Assembly: GCA_004558525.1 (NCBI GenBank)
Contig: SFCQ01000017.1
Span: forward strand, 1-29,901
Length of the DNA: 29,901 bases
Direction: 5' to 3'
From: Clostridiales bacterium
GTDB lineage: Bacteria > Bacillota > Clostridia > Christensenellales > CAG-138
Shown here: positions 22,759-29,901 of the stretch, in pieces
Layout: each line of letters opens with the position of its first letter
How positions within the stretch are numbered: the first letter of the stretch is position 1
The notes under the pieces: model-generated
Database searches by the model: none
Seen by the model: the letters and a program-made list of their open reading frames with translations, nothing else
Told to the model about the DNA's origin: nothing
Translations under genes and position numbers: made by a program

Positions 22759-24768
22759 TTATTTGTTGTAGTCTTCCGCAAACTTGTTATAGTCGGCGGT
22801 GGTGTAGATATCCTCAGCAGTCTCCCAGTTCTTGAACTTGTTGCCCTGTATTCCGTAGAGGGAATATACATGGGAGTAATCGTTGGTGCGGGTGAGCTGC
22901 CACAGGACGTTCTTGTACCAAGGTATAACGAGCGCATGCTGTATCATGTACGCCTCGGCCTGTGCATAGGCCTCGTAACGGGCGTCCATATCGCCGACTA
23001 TGGCGTTGGCTTTGTCTACCATTTCGGTGAATTCCTTATAGGTAGCGATCAGCTCAGGATCGGTAGCGTCGTTGATCTTGGAGTAGGATACGGAGTAGTA
23101 AGCGTTATCCTGACCGTAGGTCTCCTGGCCAAGGTAGTTCTGAGGATCGCCGTAGTCTGCGCCCCAACCGTTGATGAAGAAGGAGGCAAGACGCGGATTG
23201 CGAACCTCGGTAGCGAGGGAGGAGATGTAGGTCTTTATGTTGAGCACCACGAAATCGTCGCCGAGATAATCGGAGAACATCTGCTTGAGCACGTTGGCGG
23301 TGTCAAGCGCGGTCTGGCTGGAGCCCTGGATGTAGTAATCGACCTCCACGGGGAAGGTTACGCCCTTCGCGCTAAGCTCGGCCATTGCCTTTTCCTTGTA
23401 TTCGGCGGCCTTGGCGGCGTCAACACGGGCATAGGTCTCGCTGTTCTCAGTTATGCCGAGCAGTTCGCGCACGCGGGCGGTGTACTCGGTACCATTGGAG
23501 AAGGAGACGAGGTTGGTCATGGTGTAGCAGAAGTTAGCGCACTTCTGCGGGTTGATGAAGTTGGTACGGGAGAGATACGGCGTGGCGTCAAGGCCGTAGT
23601 ACCAGGCGAGACGGAAGTTCTCGTTGGCAACGGCGGTGTTCCAGTTGGTATCGGGGGTACCGTCCTCAAAGTGCTTATCATATACAAGGTGTATCTGATA
23701 GGAGTACTTGGTGGGGCGGGCTTCGACCAGGTTGTTATGGAACTCGTGATCGGGATTGTTGTAGATGGTGCGCAGGTTGGACTCGGTAAGCTCGATATAG
23801 TCAAGCTCGCCGGCCTGGAACATCTGGTATGCAACGTCGCCGGATTCGACCATCTTATAGGTGACGGTATCGAACAGGGCGCACTTATCGTCCCAATACT
23901 TCGGGTTCTTGGTCAGCACCTTTTCATTGCCCTGCACATAGTGGGTAATGGTGTAGCAGCCGTTGTACCACATATTCTCGTTGGTGCAGGCAAGGAAACC
24001 GTCTACGCCAAGCTGATCTATAAGGGCCTGGCAGGCGGGGTAGAGGCAGTTGTAGGTGGAAACGGTGGCGAAATACGGTATTTCGGCTACGCAGTGATAT
24101 ACGATGGTATAATCGTCGGGAGCTTCTATGCCGACCATTGTCTTGAACAGATCAAGACCGAGCGCCTTGCCCTGCTCCTCGGTAAGGGGGGTGGGGTCAA
24201 GGTTGTACTTGGCGCACACAGCCTCAAACTTTTCCTTAGCCTTGGCGGCCTTTTCCTTGGCAGCGTCGTCAGCATCGGCGGCGGCGGGAGTGTAGCCGGC
24301 GGTATAGGTATAATAATCACCGGCGCCCTCTATCATTTCTATGGGCATTGAGGTGTTGGTGGCGGCGTTCTTGTGGAAGTTGAGCACCCACTCAAGACCT
24401 ACCAGCCAGTCCTCTGCCTTAACTTCCTGCATGGCATTGCCGTTCATGTCGACCCACTGGATGCCCTTACGCAGTTTGAAGGTCCAAGTCTTGCCGCCAT
24501 CTTCAGTACCCCATTCTTCGGCGCAGGCGGGGATAAGGTTTCCGCGACTGTCCTGCGAAAGAAGTCCGTCGAAGCAGTTGGTCAGAACCTGCAGTTCCTT
24601 GTTGTTCTGACTGTAGAGAATGTTGAAGGTCTCCATCTCGTTTGCGAGTGTAAGATAGGTGACCCAGTTCTTTACGCCCTGTTTTACGGTAGCGCTGTCT
24701 GATGAACAGGCGGTAAGAATACCGGCGAGCATCGCTACGGCTAACAGAATAGCAAGCAGCTTTTTCAT
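22759..24768 (-). CDS. oppA: Oligopeptide-binding lipoprotein OppA (SBP family 5)
   Basis: Extracellular lipid-anchored receptor that delivers peptides to OppBC. The 669-residue protein has a lipoprotein signal (MKKLLAILLAVAMLAGILTAC, lipobox LTAC, C21), followed by SBP_bac_5 hallmarks: WVTYLTLANEMETFNIL, CAEEWGTEDGGKTWTFKLRKGIQWVD, and the C-terminal NGWGADYGDPQNYL. It is longer than most OppA proteins because of an Ala/Lys/Asp/Glu-rich helical insert at about 161-190. Ile codons are mixed here, in contrast to the ATA-rich neighbours, which fits high expression. The ATG at 24768 has AGGAGG 6 nt upstream; the ORF upstream of it runs through the promoter and is not coding. Confidence 0.94.
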   Translation of the reverse strand: MKKLLAILLAVAMLAGILTACSSDSATVKQGVKNWVTYLTLANEMETFNILYSQNNKELQVLTNCFDGLLSQDSRGNLIPACAEEWGTEDGGKTWTFKLRKGIQWVDMNGNAMQEVKAEDWLVGLEWVLNFHKNAATNTSMPIEMIEGAGDYYTYTAGYTPAAADADDAAKEKAAKAKEKFEAVCAKYNLDPTPLTEEQGKALGLDLFKTMVGIEAPDDYTIVYHCVAEIPYFATVSTYNCLYPACQALIDQLGVDGFLACTNENMWYNGCYTITHYVQGNEKVLTKNPKYWDDKCALFDTVTYKMVESGDVAYQMFQAGELDYIELTESNLRTIYNNPDHEFHNNLVEARPTKYSYQIHLVYDKHFEDGTPDTNWNTAVANENFRLAWYYGLDATPYLSRTNFINPQKCANFCYTMTNLVSFSNGTEYTARVRELLGITENSETYARVDAAKAAEYKEKAMAELSAKGVTFPVEVDYYIQGSSQTALDTANVLKQMFSDYLGDDFVVLNIKTYISSLATEVRNPRLASFFINGWGADYGDPQNYLGQETYGQDNAYYSVSYSKINDATDPELIATYKEFTEMVDKANAIVGDMDARYEAYAQAEAYMIQHALVIPWYKNVLWQLTRTNDYSHVYSLYGIQGNKFKNWETAEDIYTTADYNKFAEDYNK

Positions 24769-24846
24769 TGTGATCCTCCTTATTTTGTTGTTTTTTGTCG
24801 CTGCGTTAAACATGCGCCCCGATGCGGCGCAAATGAAGATATTTGA

Positions 24847-24875
24847 ATTATACGTTAAATATTCCATGATGTCAA
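24847..24875 (-). promoter_or_regulatory. Consensus sigma-A promoter of the opp operon
   Basis: Minus strand TTGACA (24870-24875), 17 bp, TATAAT (24847-24852), all consensus. A leader of about 70 nt follows, containing a short GCGCC/GGCGC hairpin before the oppA ribosome site. Confidence 0.88.
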
Positions 24876-24942
24876 ACAAATTATGAATAATACAATAAAG
24901 GATATGCACTTTTAATGCTCTGCGGCGGAAAAAGAGTATACG

Positions 24943-24984
24943 AAAAGGGCGCCGCCAAACCTGCAACTGCAGGCGGAAACGCCC
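24943..24984 (-). terminator. Intrinsic terminator of the glycerol operon
   Basis: Minus strand: GGGCG and CCGCC (split by TTT) pair with GGCGG-CGCCC, enclosing a small inner palindrome CCTGCA-GT-TGCAGG, followed by TTTT. It lies about 40 nt past the end of the DUF1667 gene and before the opp promoter. Confidence 0.7.
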
Positions 24985-25021
24985 GAAAATTCACTATAAT
25001 TATTGTACTATATACGCTATA

Positions 25022-25399
25022 TCAATTTATATCACGCGTTATTATGATGCTTATACCCGTGCCCGCGGCGTTTTGCAATACGGTGTCGCCGATGCGTACG
25101 GGCGCCGAAACGCTTATGTTTGCAATTTCTTTCATGCAGTCAAAAAGCTTATCCTTTGGTATAGGCTCACTTGACCTTACGGGCGCGAGCCTCATGCCGC
25201 TTTTGCTGTTTACAAGGGCGACGGTGCTTGTAAGCGTTCTCACCGGAGCGGTAAGCTCGGTATGGGCGTATTTTTCGCCGTTCGGACAGCCGTTGCCCCT
25301 TACCGCCACTACGCTGCCGCCCTGCATATCGGCCTCAATGCTGCAGCCGAGCGGGCAGCATATGCAGGTGAGCTTTTTGGTATCCAACTTAGCTTCCAT
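25022..25399 (-). CDS. DUF1667-family cysteine-rich protein
   Basis: A 125-residue soluble protein of the DUF1667 family, which is usually encoded with glycerol-3-phosphate oxidising FAD proteins in clostridia. The N terminus has five cysteines (C12, C14, C15, C19, C38) in the pattern TCICCPLGC...GNGCPNGEKYA. This resembles the four-cysteine [4Fe-4S] module at the N terminus of molybdopterin oxidoreductases, so an iron-sulfur electron carrier is a reasonable inference. The C-terminal part (EPIPKDKLFDCMKEIANISVSAPVRIGDTVLQNAAGTG) is also family-typical. The start codon follows the preceding stop directly (TAAATG). Biochemical function is not established. Confidence 0.88.
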   Translation of the reverse strand: MEAKLDTKKLTCICCPLGCSIEADMQGGSVVAVRGNGCPNGEKYAHTELTAPVRTLTSTVALVNSKSGMRLAPVRSSEPIPKDKLFDCMKEIANISVSAPVRIGDTVLQNAAGTGISIIITRDIN

Positions 25400-26671
25400 T
25401 TATTTATCCTCCCTGTCCTCAGCGCATATGAGTATGCTGTTTATGCTTTCATAGCTGTCCATAAGCTTTTTTGTAAGCACTATCTGCTCCATCTCGCCCG
25501 GGGTCATGACCGGCCTCGGCCTTGAAAGCGCCCTTTGCCCGTTTATATATACCGAAAGCTGCTTGTTTTTCATTATGCCGGCAACTCTCATGCGCACGGT
25601 GATGCTCTGCGCTATGGCTGATGGGTCTATTATGGAAGGCACGGCGTACCTTACGCCGCCGGCAAGCTCAATCTCTATCCTTTCGGCATGCGTGCTTTCG
25701 CCGTTTATGACGTAGTGTGCGGCGTTCCTTCCGGCTGCGGCGGCTTCCTCGCTGACATGGTCGACAAGGTCGTGCACATGCAGCGCGTTGCCCGCGCTGA
25801 ACACGCCCTCAACCTCCGTTTCAAGCGCCTCGTTCACCACAGGGCCGCCGGTGACGGCGTTCATTCTTACGCCCATGGCGCGAGAGAGCTCGTTTTCCGG
25901 TATAAGGCCGCAGGATAAAAGCAGCGTATCGCAGGGATAGTATTCCTCGCTGCCGGCTATGGGCTTAAGGTCGGGGCCGACTGCGGCTATCGTAACCCCC
26001 TCAAGCCTTTCGCGCCCGTGTATATCCACAACGGTGTGGCTGAGCTTTAAGGGGATATCAAAATCGTCGAGGCACTGCACTATGTTGCGTTTTAACCCGC
26101 CAGAATAGGGCATAAGCTCCGCAACGAGCTTAACGTGCGCGCCCTCAAGCGTCATTCGCCTTGCCATTATAAGGCCTATATCGCCGCTGCCGAGTATTAC
26201 TACCTCCCTGCCGGGCATATAGCCCATTATGTTTACAAGCTTCTGCGCCGTGCCTGCCGAGTATATGCCGGCGGGCCTGTAACCGGGTATGTTCAGCGCG
26301 CCGCGGCTCCTTTCGCGGCAGCCCATACACAGTATAACAGCCTTTGGCCTTATGGTGAACACGCCGTCCGTGCGGTTCATGGCCGTCACGCTCTTGTCGG
26401 CGGCTATCGAAAGCACCATGGTCGAAAGCAGCGTGTCTATGCCGCGCCGCTCGATTTTTTCTATGAAGCGCGCCGCGTATTCGGGACCCGTAAGCTCCTG
26501 CTTGAAGGTGTGCAGGCCGAAGCCCGGGTGTATGCACTGGTTCAGTATGCCGCCGAGGGAATCCTCCCTCTCTATTATTACCACGCTCTTAACGCCCGCG
26601 TCATATGCCGCCGCTGCCGCCGCAAGTCCGGCGGGGCCGCCGCCTATAATGGCTATATCATAGCTTTTCAT
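25400..26671 (-). CDS. FAD/NAD-dependent oxidoreductase (GlpB-like partner)
   Basis: A 423-residue flavoprotein with an N-terminal FAD-binding Rossmann motif GGGPAG (residues 10-15), the segment GGILNQCIHPGFG, and a second dinucleotide-binding motif VILGSGDIGLIMARR for NAD(P)H near the middle. CMGCRERSRGALNIPGYRPAGIYSAG is typical of the oxidoreductase type that sits between the GlpA-like dehydrogenase and DUF1667 in clostridial glycerol operons. It probably moves electrons from glycerol-3-phosphate oxidation to NAD or another carrier. It is separated by 7 nt from the upstream gene and joined to the next. It is not homologous along its whole length to E. coli GlpB; the role is inferred from context. 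Confidence 0.85.
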   Translation of the reverse strand: MKSYDIAIIGGGPAGLAAAAAAYDAGVKSVVIIEREDSLGGILNQCIHPGFGLHTFKQELTGPEYAARFIEKIERRGIDTLLSTMVLSIAADKSVTAMNRTDGVFTIRPKAVILCMGCRERSRGALNIPGYRPAGIYSAGTAQKLVNIMGYMPGREVVILGSGDIGLIMARRMTLEGAHVKLVAELMPYSGGLKRNIVQCLDDFDIPLKLSHTVVDIHGRERLEGVTIAAVGPDLKPIAGSEEYYPCDTLLLSCGLIPENELSRAMGVRMNAVTGGPVVNEALETEVEGVFSAGNALHVHDLVDHVSEEAAAAGRNAAHYVINGESTHAERIEIELAGGVRYAVPSIIDPSAIAQSITVRMRVAGIMKNKQLSVYINGQRALSRPRPVMTPGEMEQIVLTKKLMDSYESINSILICAEDREDK

Positions 26672-26678
26672 GCCCGTT

Positions 26679-28136
26679 TCAACCCCTTTCAGCCGTTTTG
26701 TCCTGCTTGGCGAGGCCGCTTATCAGCCTGGACGCGCCGCCGCTCTTTGTTATGCCCGCAATGTCCACGCCAAGCTCGCGCGCAAGTATCTCCATTACCC
26801 TTGTGCTGCAAAAGCCGCCCTGGCAGCGGCCCATGCCGGCGCGCACGCGCCGCTTTACCCCGTCAAGGCTCCTTGCGCCGGGCGTCCTGCGTATGGCGTC
26901 TATTATCTCACCCTCGGATATCTCCTCGCAGCGGCAGACTATGCGGCCGTAGGCGGGCTCCCTTTTGATAAGCCTGTTGCGCTCCTCGCTTGAGAGCCGC
27001 TTGGGGTCGAGTATACCCTCGCGTGTGGCTATGAAGTCCGGCTTTTCGTCAAGGCCAAGCCTTTCGGCCACCATTTCCGATATATACTTGCCTATTGCGG
27101 GCGCGCTGGAAAGTCCCGGCGACTCTATGCCCGCAAGGTCAAAGAAGAACTCCGCGTCCTCAGCCTCGCCAACGATGAATTCGTGCGATACCTCGTGCGC
27201 CCTCAGCCCGCTGAAGCTTGTTATCACCTGCTTGAGCGGCACATCGTCCACGGCCAGGCAGGCCTTTTCCCTGATAAGCTCAAGCCCTGCGGCGGTGGTG
27301 TTTACGCCGTCGCGGTCCATTATATCCTCGGCAGTGGGGCCTACTATTATGTTGCCGTGTACCGTGGGGCTTATCAGCACGCCCTTGCCAAGCTCGGTAG
27401 GAAGCTGGAACACGGTGCGGCTTACGAAGCTGCCCACGGATTTATCAAGCAGCATGTATTCGCCCCGCCTCGGGGTGATGTGTATATGCCGGCGGCTGAC
27501 CATGTTGTGCAGTACATCCGCATAGGTTCCCGCCGCGTTTATAACAGCCCTTGCGCGCATAAGGCCGCGGTCCGTCTGCACGCTCCACAGGCCCTGCTCC
27601 TTTGCTATTGCCGTAACGGTTGTGTTGAATATAAACTCTGCGCCGTTTGCGGCCGCGTTTTCCGCAAGCGCCGCAGTCAGGGCAAAGGGGCAGATTATCG
27701 CCCCCGTCGGCGCCCATAGCGCCGCATAGGCCGAGCTTTTTATTTTAGGCTCTATCTTTTGTATAGCTTCCCCATACAAAAGCTCAAGCCCCTCCACGCC
27801 GTTTTTTATTCCGTTGGCGTAAAGAGCCTCGAGCCTGGGCATGTCGCGGCTATCCATGCAGACAACTATGCTGCCTATGCGGGAATAGTCAAAACTAAGC
27901 TGCTTTGACAGCGGCTCCATCATCCTGCTGCCCTCAACATTGAATCTGGCCATGAGGGAACCGTACGCGGCGTCAAACCCGGCGTGTACAATGGCGCTGT
28001 TAGCCTTGCTTGCGCCCATGGCGCAAACATCCTCCGCACGTTCCACGACCGCAATGCGGGCATCGTAATTAGAAAGATACCTTGCCGCCGCAGAACCCGT
28101 TACTCCCGCGCCTATGATGATTATGTCATACGTCAT
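26679..28136 (-). CDS. GlpA-like FAD-dependent glycerol-3-phosphate dehydrogenase with BFD-type [2Fe-2S] domain
   Basis: Predicted to oxidise glycerol-3-phosphate to dihydroxyacetone phosphate. Residues 1-370 form a DAO-type FAD domain with the Rossmann motif IIGAGVTGSAAARYL. The C terminus carries a BFD-like [2Fe-2S] domain with C401-R-C403 and C438...C443 (CRCE ... GRCQGGFC), as in anaerobic GlpA. I number from ATG 28136 (MTYDIIIIGAG), which has AAGGA 10 nt upstream; an in-frame ATG at 28166 also has a possible AAAGGG site and would add ten residues. It is followed by the flavoprotein and DUF1667 genes. L-2-hydroxyglutarate-type oxidases share the fold, but the glpK context favours glycerol-3-phosphate. 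Confidence 0.87.
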   Translation of the reverse strand: MTYDIIIIGAGVTGSAAARYLSNYDARIAVVERAEDVCAMGASKANSAIVHAGFDAAYGSLMARFNVEGSRMMEPLSKQLSFDYSRIGSIVVCMDSRDMPRLEALYANGIKNGVEGLELLYGEAIQKIEPKIKSSAYAALWAPTGAIICPFALTAALAENAAANGAEFIFNTTVTAIAKEQGLWSVQTDRGLMRARAVINAAGTYADVLHNMVSRRHIHITPRRGEYMLLDKSVGSFVSRTVFQLPTELGKGVLISPTVHGNIIVGPTAEDIMDRDGVNTTAAGLELIREKACLAVDDVPLKQVITSFSGLRAHEVSHEFIVGEAEDAEFFFDLAGIESPGLSSAPAIGKYISEMVAERLGLDEKPDFIATREGILDPKRLSSEERNRLIKREPAYGRIVCRCEEISEGEIIDAIRRTPGARSLDGVKRRVRAGMGRCQGGFCSTRVMEILARELGVDIAGITKSGGASRLISGLAKQDKTAERG

Positions 28137-28210
28137 ATTTCCACGTTCCTTGCTTTCTAGTCTCATTCGCTTTGCCCTTTCTCCCTGATTTGGCTAAAAA
28201 ACCGGCATGC

Positions 28211-29707
28211 TTAAGCTTCGTTTTCCCAGCCGTATGCGCGCTTTACGGCCCTTTCCCAGCCTGCTATGCGCACGCTGCGCTCCTTCTCGCTTATCAGCGG
28301 ATAAAAGCTGCGCTCCGTTTCCATGCTGCTCCTTACGCTTTGGCGGCCATGCCAGTACCCTACGGCAAGGCCTGCCAGAAACGCCGCGCCCATAGCCGTT
28401 GTTTCAACGCAGCGCGGCCTTATCACAGGCGCGTTTATTATATCTGCCTGCGTCTGCATTATGTAGTCGTTGGCGCTGGCCCCGCCGTCCGCCTTGAGCG
28501 CGTTGAGCGGTATGCCAGAATCCGCCTGCATCGCCCTTAGCACATCGTTCACCTGATAGCACAGGCTGTCAAGCGTGGCCCTGATTATATGGTATTTGTT
28601 GCAGCCGCGGCTGAGGCCCACTATGCAGCCGCGCGCGTACTGGTCCCAATGCGGCGCGCCGAGGCCCGTGAAAGCCGGCACAACATAGCAGCCGTTGGTA
28701 TCGCTTACCTTCATGGCCATGTACTGGGAGTCCGCGGCGCTTTCTATAAGCTTAAGCTCGTCCCTGAGCCACTGTATGGCGGCCCCGGCAACAAATATGC
28801 TGCCCTCCAGCGCGTAATCCACGCCGCCGTCCATGCCCCAGGCTATGGTGGTAAGAAGGCCGTTTTTTGAGAACACGGGCTTTTTGCCGGTGTTCATGAG
28901 CAAAAAGCAGCCCGTGCCGTAGGTGTTCTTGGCCTCGCCCGGGTCAAAGCAGGCCTGGCCGAACAATGCCGCCTGCTGATCTCCTGCCGCGCCGGCAATG
29001 GGTATCTCCCCGCCGAGAAAGCGCCTGTCCGCATAGCCGAATATGCCGCTTGAGGGCCTAACCTCCGGCAGCATGCAGGCGGGGATATCCATAAGCCTCA
29101 GTATATCCTCGTCCCATTTTAGCGTGTTTATGTTAAAAAGCATGGTGCGCGAGGCGTTTGAATAGTCCGTTGCGAATATGCGGCCGCCGGAGAGCTTCCA
29201 CATGAGCCAGGTATCCACCGTGCCGAAGCACAGCTCGCCGCGCTCGGCCCTCTCCCTTGCGCCGGGGACGTTATCCAGTATCCATTTCAGCTTTGTTGCG
29301 GAAAAGTAAGCGTCCAGCACAAGACCGGTCTTTTGGCGTATGACCTCGCCCAATCCCTTCGCCTTAAGGCTGTCGCAATACTCGCTGGTGCGCCTGCACT
29401 GCCATACTATGGCGTTAAAAACCGGCTCGCCGGTGCGCCTGTCCCAAACTATTGTTGTTTCGCGCTGGTTGGTTATGCCTATGGCGGCGATATCCGCGGC
29501 GGTAATGCCCAGCTTCTGCATAGCCTCGACCGCCACGCTGAGCTGCGTGGCCCATATCTCGTTGGCGTCATGCTCCACCCAGCCGGATTTCGGATAATGC
29601 TGCGTAAACTCCTTCTGCGCAAGCGCCATAACGTGCGCCTGAGCGTCAAATATAATACAGCGGTTGGACGTTGTTCCCGCGTCAAGCGCCATAACATAAG
29701 CCGCCAT
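28211..29707 (-). CDS. glpK: Glycerol kinase
   Basis: ATP-dependent phosphorylation of glycerol to sn-glycerol-3-phosphate in the cytoplasm. The 498-residue FGGY kinase begins MAAYVMALDAGTTSNRCIIFD, with the phosphate-1 loop, then the glycerol-contact region GWVEHDANEIW and ITNQRETTIVWDR, IPIAGAAGDQQAALFGQ, the NTYGTGCFLLMNTG adenosine-side loop, and the FGGY signature region GCYVVPAFTGLGAPHWDQYARGCIVGLSRG. Length is the same as in other bacteria. First gene of the glycerol operon, with a GGGGG-containing ribosome site upstream. No glycerol facilitator is present in the window. Confidence 0.97.
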   Translation of the reverse strand: MAAYVMALDAGTTSNRCIIFDAQAHVMALAQKEFTQHYPKSGWVEHDANEIWATQLSVAVEAMQKLGITAADIAAIGITNQRETTIVWDRRTGEPVFNAIVWQCRRTSEYCDSLKAKGLGEVIRQKTGLVLDAYFSATKLKWILDNVPGARERAERGELCFGTVDTWLMWKLSGGRIFATDYSNASRTMLFNINTLKWDEDILRLMDIPACMLPEVRPSSGIFGYADRRFLGGEIPIAGAAGDQQAALFGQACFDPGEAKNTYGTGCFLLMNTGKKPVFSKNGLLTTIAWGMDGGVDYALEGSIFVAGAAIQWLRDELKLIESAADSQYMAMKVSDTNGCYVVPAFTGLGAPHWDQYARGCIVGLSRGCNKYHIIRATLDSLCYQVNDVLRAMQADSGIPLNALKADGGASANDYIMQTQADIINAPVIRPRCVETTAMGAAFLAGLAVGYWHGRQSVRSSMETERSFYPLISEKERSVRIAGWERAVKRAYGWENEA

Positions 29708-29745
29708 GTGCGTAGGCCCCCTTTATCAACTGATTGTAACACATA

Positions 29746-29775
29746 ATTATAGCATGGCATTGAGCATGACGGCAA
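29746..29775 (-). promoter_or_regulatory. Promoter of the glycerol operon
   Basis: Minus strand TTGCCG (29770-29775), 18 bp, TATAAT (29746-29751). The spacer contains CATG at both ends of CATGCTCAATGCCATG, a weak dyad that could be a regulator site. A TCAACTGAT 9-mer occurs on the plus strand both downstream (29726) and upstream (29813). Confidence 0.6.
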
Positions 29776-29870
29776 GTGCGGGAGTGCGTTAAGAGTTTTC
29801 ATTTCTACATCGTCAACTGATATGAACCATTAAGATTCAAAGCAACTACCGAGCACGGCAAAACGATGTG

Positions 29871-29892
29871 GGCCGGCACTGGTGCCGGAGCC
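29871..29892. other. Palindrome near the window edge
   Basis: CCGGCAC (29873-29879) and GTGCCGG (29882-29888) form a perfect inverted repeat two bases apart. The rest of the 194 bases right of glpK holds no recognisable gene, and the window ends before context can be judged. Confidence 0.4.
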
Positions 29893-29901
29893 CGTAGGGC
29901 G

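Noticed and set aside
22870..24351. Long plus-strand open frame of 493 codons opposite oppA
   Set aside because: Its translation is rich in Gly and Val without recognisable motifs, and it lies wholly antisense to a clear OppA. It is a codon-bias shadow.

Overview
The window looks like a chromosomal segment of a low-to-mid-GC Gram-positive anaerobe of the class Clostridia, probably a gut commensal. The grounds are a greA-lysS pair, a tryptophan T-box leader, a BceRSAB-type bacitracin/antimicrobial-peptide module, lipoprotein-type oligopeptide-binding protein, strong AGGAGG-type Shine-Dalgarno sites, and consensus sigma-A promoters (TTGACA-17-TATAAT three times). Species cannot be named from the sequence. 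A marked codon trait is that ATA is the dominant isoleucine codon (16 of 18 in murQ) although the DNA is about half G+C.

Layout, left to right. 79-2124: greA-lysS transcription/translation operon on the minus strand, with a possible coupled 14-codon leader ORF. 2295-2633: a small alkyltransferase-like DNA-repair protein on the plus strand, convergent with and overlapping the next unit. 2623-6843: minus-strand response regulator, intramembrane-sensing histidine kinase, ABC ATPase and FtsX-type permease in the order bceR-bceS-bceA-bceB. 6911-7154: a structured intergenic repeat. 7167-9041: DUF885 lipoprotein. 9182-11772: serine hydrolase of the beta-lactamase family and a DUF975 membrane protein. 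11851-13577: TrpB2-type tryptophan synthase beta chain under a full tryptophan T-box leader. 13592-13743: second copy of the structured repeat, in the other orientation. 13851-16676: plus-strand murQ-nagZ-(MurNAc/GlcNAc kinase) operon for recycling cell-wall sugars, followed by galK to 18148. 18247-18669: small membrane protein of unknown function. 18797-24768: oligopeptide ABC importer oppA-oppB-oppC and a fused two-domain ATPase. 25022-29707: glycerol operon glpK - GlpA-like FAD/[2Fe-2S] dehydrogenase - FAD/NAD oxidoreductase - DUF1667 protein.

How the genes work together: the window is mostly nutrient capture and salvage. Peptides enter through Opp; internal or imported muropeptide sugars are split by NagZ, phosphorylated by the BadF-type kinase and converted by MurQ to GlcNAc-6-P; glycerol is phosphorylated by GlpK and oxidised by the FAD proteins, with the DUF1667 protein as probable electron-transfer partner; indole can be turned into tryptophan by TrpB2 when charged tRNA-Trp is scarce. 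The Bce-like module senses and answers envelope-targeting antibiotics.

The least explained element is the pair of dispersed multi-hairpin repeats (6911-7154 and 13592-13743). They share four stem-loops, and one stem shows a compensatory base-pair change between copies, which argues for a conserved folded RNA or DNA element. No defence system, CRISPR array, transposase, tRNA or rRNA was seen.
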